From: Desulfuromonadaceae bacterium
GTDB lineage: Bacteria; Desulfobacterota; Desulfuromonadia; Desulfuromonadales; Geopsychrobacteraceae
NCBI GenBank assembly: GCA_013138655.1
Contig: WTCI01000099.1
Span: 1 to 11,271 of the forward strand
Direction: 5' to 3'
Length of the DNA stretch: 11,271 nucleotides
Every line of letters starts with the position of its first letter. Position 1 is the first letter of the stretch. Of the stretch, positions 7,634-11,271 are shown piece by piece. The notes below the pieces were generated by a model. That model was not told the origin of the DNA, did not search any database, and was given only the letters and a program-made list of their open reading frames with translations. The position numbers and the translations under genes were made by a program.

Positions 7634-8705
7634 ACTTGATTTTCAATAGTTTTGCCGGGCGGGTGAAGATTTCCTGCCCGAAGCCGAGAGCCTTTTTCAA
7701 CTCCAGATCACGGTCCCAGGGGTTTTCGATCCTGGTAATCTGCCGCAAGCGGGTCCAGCCCAGGCGGAAGGGGAAATACCAGGGCGAAACGAGGCGCACG
7801 CCGAGCAGGCCGGTTTCGACCAGAGGGAAGTCGGTGCCGTAGAGGAGCCGATCGTGAATCTCAGGATGATCGAGAACCTTGGGCAGGTACCAGAGCTTGT
7901 TGAGCTGGGTCAGGCTGGAGATATCGGCATAGAGGTTGGGGTATTCGGGAAACAGTCCGACCAGGCGTTCAGAATCGGTTTCGCTGTCGGTTTTGCCGGT
8001 TGTGGCCACATGGGCGGCGATAACCGTCACCCCAAGCTCGAGGGGCAGTCGCAGCAACATCGGGTCGCCCAGGTCATGATTGGCGCGGGAGAAAGAGCGC
8101 TCGGCGCCGGTGTGGACCAGCAGGGGCAGTTCCAGCTCGATCAACTTGTTGTAAAAAGGTGTCAGGCGAAGATCGGAAGGGTCGATCTGCTGGATAGCGG
8201 GCAGCCACTTGATGAGCACCGCTCCATCGGCTTTAGCCTGCTCCAGGCGCTGAAGGGCATCCTTGCGGTATGGGTTGATGCCGGCCCCGAAAAAGAGGTT
8301 GTCGTATTTGGCTGTTTCGCGGGCGACAAAATCGTTGGGGATGTACACCTCGGTGCGCTCCAGATCGAGTTCGCCAACCCGGTTTACCACCCCGTCCAGG
8401 GCCAGGATCACCGCTCCGTCAACCTGCTGGGAGGCCGCCAGTCTTTGCGAGGTTTTCTCGAAGACAAGTTGGTCCCCATGCTCTTCCAGGTCCTTCTGGG
8501 TCAGGCCGAAGGCCTTTAGATAGATGTCATAACGCCAGTTGTTGCGTAGCTCCGGCGAGACGTAGCAGTTGCTGCCCCCCGCCCCGATGCCTGCGATGTG
8601 GGCGTGCATGTCGATAACCGGGGAATGGGACCGGGCCGGTTTGATTGTCTGGGCCTCATCGAATTCAGGTTCCGCAAAGGTCGCCAGGGGCAGGAAATAG
8701 ATCAT
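7632..8705 (-). CDS. Amidohydrolase-superfamily metal-dependent hydrolase
   Basis: This 357-residue TIM-barrel hydrolase belongs to the amidohydrolase-2 type. Likely metal ligands are H34 and H36 (DMHAH), H198 (LLVHTG), H232 (IAAHV) and D292 (YGTDFPL); K166 (LIKWLP) sits where many members have a bridging lysine. The order and spacing match the family. IGAGGS just after the first motif and the long GTDFP region are conserved features of uncharacterised bacterial members. The substrate cannot be read from the sequence; relatives include decarboxylases, lactonases and deacylases. The first 28 residues (MIYFLPLATFAEPE...) are a weakly hydrophobic extension, too short for a convincing signal peptide. 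The ATG is fixed by GGGAG six bases upstream and an in-frame TGA two codons before it. The gene is transcribed towards the four-gene operon and is probably monocistronic. Confidence 0.88.
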   Translation of the reverse strand: MIYFLPLATFAEPEFDEAQTIKPARSHSPVIDMHAHIAGIGAGGSNCYVSPELRNNWRYDIYLKAFGLTQKDLEEHGDQLVFEKTSQRLAASQQVDGAVILALDGVVNRVGELDLERTEVYIPNDFVARETAKYDNLFFGAGINPYRKDALQRLEQAKADGAVLIKWLPAIQQIDPSDLRLTPFYNKLIELELPLLVHTGAERSFSRANHDLGDPMLLRLPLELGVTVIAAHVATTGKTDSETDSERLVGLFPEYPNLYADISSLTQLNKLWYLPKVLDHPEIHDRLLYGTDFPLVETGLLGVRLVSPWYFPFRLGWTRLRQITRIENPWDRDLELKKALGFGQEIFTRPAKLLKIK

Positions 8706-8823
8706 GATTCACTCCCAAAAGAGGGGTTGCGACTTAATTTTACCTTGCTTTTGGTTGGTCGTCGGTTTGGAATTGTATCCCTCTGGAGAGCCTCTGCCGG
8801 CAATCGCTTCTGACCAGCGGCGT

Positions 8824-8883
8824 TCAAATCAACTTCCTGAAGATCAACGCGCCGAGATAATGGATGCGTGGTTTATTTGCCAT
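8824..8883 (-). pseudogene. Remnant of a REP-associated (Y1, IS200-like) transposase start
   Basis: The minus strand reads ATG then MANKPRIHYLGAL, followed by IFRKLI and a TGA. MARPxRIxYPGALYHV is the typical start of REP-associated tyrosine transposases, so this is the first 13 or so codons of one, broken before the catalytic HUH motif. Just upstream, GATAG/CTATC arms (8892-8896 and 8904-8908) form a small hairpin like those such transposases recognise. AGGGGTCAGG (8927-8936 on the minus strand) matches a word I often see at the ends of these elements. I cannot recognise transposase sequence between 8706 and 8823, so the interior has been lost. Confidence 0.6.
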
Positions 8884-8891
8884 GGGATAAC

Positions 8892-8936
8892 GATAGCATC
8901 AAACTATCAACTTGCAGTCTTGCTAACCTGACCCCT
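8892..8936 (-). mobile_element. End of a decayed IS200/REP-type element
   Basis: This holds the subterminal hairpin and the GGGGTCAGG word that precede the truncated transposase start. It lies in the 263-base gap between the metallopeptidase stop and the amidohydrolase start. The assignment rests on the neighbouring transposase remnant and on recalled similarity. Confidence 0.4.
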
Positions 8937-8968
8937 CCATGCTGTCCCTACTCTGACGACGAAGGCCT

Positions 8969-9646
8969 CTAAAAGAAAGGAATGTTGCCACGGACCCCGG
9001 AATCCGGCAGGCCTTCCTGTAAAAGCCGGCGAATAAATTTCTGTCCGTTTGCTGATCTTAAGTAGTGAAGGTACGCTTTGACGGCAAACTCACAGGGTTT
9101 CATGAAATAAAATAAGTCGGTGATTTCCGACTCGTCCCTGAATGCAGAAACATTCCGATAATTTGACAGAATATGTGCAAGAACATCAGCGGGCAAAGTC
9201 GAGAGCTGAGCAGCTGCAGTGATATACTCCGTTGGCGCAAGGGTGTGGTTGTCGGCCATGAAATATCTCTCAACTATGGCATGCGCAATTTCATGAACTA
9301 GGTAACTGCGCCACAAGGAGATGCTCATCGGGATACCGAATGCAGGTGGAGCCCTGCGGGAGGCCGCAACTGCTGACCGATAATCCAGAACAAAGATGCT
9401 ATTACTTTCCGGATGATAGCAGCCGATAGATAGAAAGTCTTCACTCGGTTGGATTTGTTGTTTGAAAGCGATCGTTAACTGACCAGGAAAATCCAGGTCC
9501 AACGGCCGGAAGAAATCATGTGCCTTTTGCGCTGCGATACAGACAGCGTCCCGCTCGCTCATGAGTCCACCGGTTATGCAGATATTGAATTCTTCGCAGA
9601 AAAATGAGTTGCACCCGACAGCGGCGATCGGGGAGACTAGAAGCAA
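8969..9646 (-). CDS. Secreted HEXXH zinc metallopeptidase-like protein
   Basis: The frame encodes at least 225 residues from a TTG at 9646, but that start is doubtful. HEIAH (118-122) is a zinc-protease motif, and E140 in PTEYITAAAQ, 18 residues later, could be the third ligand as in gluzincins. Uncharacterised bacterial proteins of the DUF6639 kind look similar, though I recall this only loosely. The frame stays open upstream to 9751 and encodes a hydrophobic helix (IHILLSAWLLSVTLLLVSPIAAVG) that looks like a signal peptide ending at a cysteine; the TTG start would cut it in half. Export to the periplasm or surface is therefore likely, and the real start probably lies near 9706 (see the site entry). 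Cysteines cluster in the mature N-terminus. The gene is visibly richer in A+T than the operon to its left. A riboswitch and terminator lie in its leader. Confidence 0.7.
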   Translation of the reverse strand: MLLVSPIAAVGCNSFFCEEFNICITGGLMSERDAVCIAAQKAHDFFRPLDLDFPGQLTIAFKQQIQPSEDFLSIGCYHPESNSIFVLDYRSAVAASRRAPPAFGIPMSISLWRSYLVHEIAHAIVERYFMADNHTLAPTEYITAAAQLSTLPADVLAHILSNYRNVSAFRDESEITDLFYFMKPCEFAVKAYLHYLRSANGQKFIRRLLQEGLPDSGVRGNIPFF

Positions 9647-9699
9647 GGTGACAGAAAGCAGCCAAGCAGATAGTAAAATGTGAATCTTGGGGAGCAGGT

Positions 9700-9790
9700 A
9701 ACAGATAAACTCTCCTTCTTTTACTTGGGTCAGTCCCTGCGAGGACCGTACTCAGAATGGTTTGCTTTTTTGCATGCTTAACCTCCTATC
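9700..9790 (-). promoter_or_regulatory. Translation start region with an interrupted or non-canonical start
   Basis: On the minus strand an excellent ribosome binding site (GGAGG, 9782-9786) sits seven bases before an ATG at 9775. That ATG is in frame with the metallopeptidase but reads MQKSKPF and then TGA (9752-9754). A second good site, AAGGAG (9712-9717), sits five bases before ATC at 9704-9706, exactly where a start would give a normal signal peptide (CYLLPKIHILLSAW...). No ATG, GTG or TTG occurs between the TGA and the TTG at 9646. Either the first ATG starts a leader peptide and ATC initiates, or a base change has damaged the start. Confidence 0.55.
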
Positions 9791-9852
9791 AGAACCCTTT
9801 GCATAGCCCTGTGACACCACAAAGTTCTCCCTCATCTTGGCTGCAATCCAAC

Positions 9853-9891
9853 AAAAAAGCCGAACTGAACGTAGGATGAATATCCTTCGGC
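9853..9891 (-). terminator. Intrinsic terminator acting as riboswitch expression platform
   Basis: On the minus strand GCCGAA (9886-9891) pairs with TTCGGC (9859-9864), with an inner AGGAT/ATCCT hairpin between, and is followed at once by six Ts (9853-9858). The 5' arm GCCGAA is also the 3' end of the aptamer. The two structures are therefore mutually exclusive, and ligand binding would be expected to block termination (an ON switch). Confidence 0.65.
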
Positions 9892-9966
9892 AGCTCGGCC
9901 ATCTTTGTACACAAAGACCCGCCGCTTTCCGTCCCCCCCCCTCACAGAAGGGCTGGCGTTGTCGGG
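9886..9966 (-). ncRNA. GEMM-like (cyclic dinucleotide) riboswitch aptamer
   Basis: On the minus strand the GEMM-I landmarks occur in order: CGACAACGCCAGCC (about 9952-9965; consensus ACAGGGCAAACC), a short P2 hairpin, GACGGAAAGC (9923-9932; consensus GACGCAAAGC), a long P3 arm with a perfect TCTTTG/CAAAGA stem around TGTA, then GGCCGAGCTGCCGAAGG closing the fold. Class members bind c-di-GMP or, in Geobacter-type variants, 3',3'-cGAMP. The bases facing the ligand differ from consensus here, so the ligand cannot be told. P2 contains a run of nine Gs and lacks a GNRA loop. It lies about 110 bases before the gene start, directly upstream of an overlapping terminator. A covariance-model search would settle the call. 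Confidence 0.6.
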
Positions 9967-10027
9967 ATTCTATTTTTTTATTACCTGACTTTTATCACTA
10001 CTCCATGAGGAAACAAGCATGATGATA

Positions 10028-10033
10028 ATTATA
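10028..10033 (-). promoter_or_regulatory. Candidate -10 box for the riboswitch transcript
   Basis: A perfect TATAAT on the minus strand would start transcription near 10021, about 55 bases before the aptamer. No good -35 box lies 16-18 bases upstream, so it would need an activator or be weak. Confidence 0.3.
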
Positions 10034-10097
10034 TTCCATTCACAGTTTGTTCCTGTTGATTCACTACCTTTTAGTCCTTCTATTCCTACTCTCTGAT

Positions 10098-10114
10098 ATT
10101 TGAAAAAGTCAAAT
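10098..10114. repeat. Small inverted repeat
   Basis: ATTTGA (10098-10103) and TCAAAT (10109-10114) are perfect inverse arms around AAAAG. It lies in the gene-free stretch 9792-10343. Besides the riboswitch, terminator and IS-like remnants listed separately, I see nothing else there. Confidence 0.3.
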
Positions 10115-10207
10115 GTGGGGAAGTTGATCAATATGTCCAAGAAGTTGTTCCGAATCGTTTTGACTGGTCGCGTAGAGAGACAAGAGCCTGTTTCCTACAG
10201 ACCCCGC

Positions 10208-10272
10208 ATCACAGGACAGGGCCACCCGATTCTGTGATCGAAGTGGTCAATTTCAGTGCTGAATGACCACCT
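10208..10272. mobile_element. IS-end-like remnant with paired inverted repeats
   Basis: GTGGTCAATTT (10243-10253) repeats the word seen at 389-399 in the opposite orientation. It opens a near-perfect hairpin: GTGGTCA (10243-10249) with TGACCAC (10264-10270), and inside it TTCAG with CTGAA. To the left ATCACAG (10208-10214) pairs with CTGTGAT (10232-10238). These GTGGTCA and GGGTGGCCC-type words resemble non-coding ends of IS21-family elements. No transposition gene is present. Confidence 0.35.
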
Positions 10273-10301
10273 ACCTTTTGATGGAGGGGGACCGTACGGA
10301 T

Positions 10302-10322
10302 TACGCTTGGACGTGAAGCGTA
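10302..10322 (-). terminator. Hairpin downstream of the TrhA-like gene
   Basis: TACGCTT (10302-10308) and AAGCGTA (10316-10322) are perfect arms around a seven-base loop, about 20 bases after the stop of the minus-strand gene. No T run follows on that strand, so it is at best a weak or Rho-assisted terminator. Confidence 0.25.
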
Positions 10323-10343
10323 GTGGCTATACTCCATGGCAAA

Positions 10344-10994
10344 TTAGCCCTCACTGTGGGGAATGACATGGTAATAAACCGCAAAATAGTGGCAGGTACT
10401 TCCCGCCAGAACGAAAAGATGCCAGATAGCGTGATGAAAAAGGAGCCGCCTCCAGGCGTAAAAAATCAGGCCAAAACTGTAAAAGAGGCCGCCCGCTAGC
10501 AGAAGATAAAATCCTGCCCGGGGAATCAATTCAACCGCGGGCTTGATGGCAAAAACAATCAGCCAGCCCATAAACAGGTAGGTCAGTGGCGCCAGAACCT
10601 TGAATCGGTGGACGAAAAAAATCTTTAAAAAGACGCCCAGGACAGTCACCACCCACACGGTGGCAAACAATGTCCAACCCCAGTTGCCGCGCAGGGAAAT
10701 CAGAGCAAATGGGGTGTAAGTTCCTGCGATGAGGAGATAGATTGTCGAGTGGTCGAGGATCTTGAAAAACTTTCCCCAGCGCTCATGAAATTTGAAAATA
10801 TGATAAAGAGTAAACGCCGCGTAGGAGATGACGAGACTCAATCCGTAGATGGTGAAGGTCACGATATACAAGCCATTTCCGCTACTGAGTACATGAGTGA
10901 TTAACGCAACCAGTCCGGGGATGCTTAGAAGGAATCCAACCGCCGGGGTGAGTGTGTTGGCGATTTGGGTAGGTTTGTAATAACGCTGATCCAT
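10344..10994 (-). CDS. trhA: TrhA / hemolysin III (PAQR) family membrane protein
   Basis: This 216-residue protein has seven predicted membrane helices and the PAQR/hemolysin III pattern. Likely zinc ligands are H65 (TLYH), D81 (LDHSTIYLLIAGTYTPF) and H188/H192 (HAIWH), in the same order as in bacterial TrhA/YqfA and eukaryotic adiponectin receptors. Length and motif spacing are typical of the family. Relatives are linked to membrane energetics and fluidity homeostasis and may hydrolyse a membrane lipid amide; despite the old name, haemolysis is not its established role. The ATG at 10994 has AAGGG nine bases upstream. Another ATG seven bases further up is out of frame. A good promoter lies about 65 bases upstream. 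The gene appears monocistronic. Confidence 0.9.
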   Translation of the reverse strand: MDQRYYKPTQIANTLTPAVGFLLSIPGLVALITHVLSSGNGLYIVTFTIYGLSLVISYAAFTLYHIFKFHERWGKFFKILDHSTIYLLIAGTYTPFALISLRGNWGWTLFATVWVVTVLGVFLKIFFVHRFKVLAPLTYLFMGWLIVFAIKPAVELIPRAGFYLLLAGGLFYSFGLIFYAWRRLLFHHAIWHLFVLAGSTCHYFAVYYHVIPHSEG

Positions 10995-11056
10995 GGTTCA
11001 TGGCCCTTTTGGTGATAAATCATGGCCCCTTGAATTCTACGACCTTTATGACCTTG

Positions 11057-11084
11057 ATTTTATCAAAAGATAAAACGATGTCTA
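11057..11084 (-). promoter_or_regulatory. Promoter of trhA with an embedded operator-like repeat
   Basis: On the minus strand TAGACA (11079-11084) and TAAAAT (11057-11062) are separated by 16 bases, each matching the sigma-70 consensus at five of six bases. A perfect inverted repeat, TTTTATC (11058-11064) and GATAAAA (11069-11075), covers the spacer and -10 box. A regulator bound there would block the polymerase. Confidence 0.5.
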
Positions 11085-11104
11085 AAAATAGTAGGACCTT
11101 TTCG

Positions 11105-11125
11105 CTTGTTATTTTACAAGTTTTT
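11105..11125 (+). terminator. Weak AT-rich hairpin with T tail
   Basis: CTTGT (11105-11109) pairs with ACAAG (11116-11120), followed by five Ts. The stem is short and A/T-rich and no plus-strand gene precedes it, so it may be incidental. Confidence 0.2.
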
Positions 11126-11151
11126 GATATCAACCTAAGTCACCAGGAGGT

Positions 11152-11254
11152 TGTCCGAGAATACGAGCCGTAGCGAGAAATCGGCTGTTCGAGGACAGAT
11201 TTTCGTAGGTTTGAGAGCGAATAGCACCGCTATTTGTCGAAAACATACGGAAAT
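11152..11254. repeat. Two adjacent long imperfect hairpins
   Basis: The first runs from TGTCC (11152-11156) to GGACA (11193-11197), with inner AGCCG and CGGCT arms. The second has arms of about 26 bases, from ATTTTCGTA (11199-11207) in to AATAGC (11220-11225), loop ACC, and out from GCTATT to ATACGGAAAT (ending 11254). Only a few mismatches and wobbles break the second. It lies upstream of trhA at the window edge. I do not recognise the family; a MITE-like or structured RNA element is possible. Confidence 0.5.
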
Positions 11255-11271
11255 ATGAACCGATCAGACGG

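Noticed and set aside
7854..8519. A long open frame of 221 codons on the plus strand.
   Set aside because: It is antisense to the amidohydrolase, whose motifs, start and length are all typical. The plus-strand product has no recognisable motif.
8772..8777. TACAAT on the minus strand as a -10 box for the amidohydrolase gene.
   Set aside because: The nearest -35-like TTGCCG is 20 bases away, too far for a convincing sigma-70 promoter.
9837..10022. A 61-codon frame on the plus strand.
   Set aside because: It runs through the terminator and aptamer of the minus-strand leader. Its product is low-quality sequence with no motif.
1..11271. CRISPR array, tRNA or rRNA genes.
   Set aside because: I saw no regularly spaced repeats and no tRNA- or rRNA-like conserved sequence on either strand.

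Overview
The window reads as an environmental proteobacterial chromosome segment. The best lineage clue is a candidate GEMM-type (cyclic dinucleotide) riboswitch; these are especially common in Desulfuromonadales/Geobacter relatives. The first operon would also fit a gammaproteobacterium, and the base composition changes along the window, so this may be a mosaic and the lineage call is tentative.

Layout. Positions 1-740 hold no convincing gene: one weak 64-codon ORF, a strong hairpin, IS-end-like TTGACCACC repeats and a likely promoter. Positions 777-7562 form a tight plus-strand operon of four genes, each overlapping the next by the four bases ATGA. They encode a VTT/DedA-type membrane protein, a large (alpha/alpha)6-type glycosidase, a GT4 glycosyltransferase, and a two-enzyme fusion of an alkaline-phosphatase-superfamily phosphodiesterase with an endonuclease/exonuclease/phosphatase (EEP) domain. 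Convergent to this, at 7632-8705 on the minus strand, is a metal-dependent amidohydrolase. Between it and the next gene lies a decayed REP-associated (Y1) transposase start. At 8969-9706 on the minus strand is a secreted HEXXH metallopeptidase-like gene with a damaged or non-canonical start. Its leader carries the riboswitch and an overlapping intrinsic terminator. After further IS-like remnants, 10344-10994 on the minus strand encodes a TrhA/hemolysin-III (PAQR) membrane protein with a recognisable promoter. The window ends in two long adjacent hairpins.

How it may work together. The four-gene operon is the most interesting system. A VTT membrane protein (the family includes lipid scramblases), a lipid-type GT4, a glycosidase without a signal peptide and a double phosphodiesterase, translationally coupled, suggest production and turnover of a glycosylated or phosphorylated membrane lipid. 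That pathway is inference; the domain assignments rest on visible motifs. The second system is cyclic-dinucleotide control of a secreted protease-like protein, with unusual features in both the aptamer and the start of the gene.
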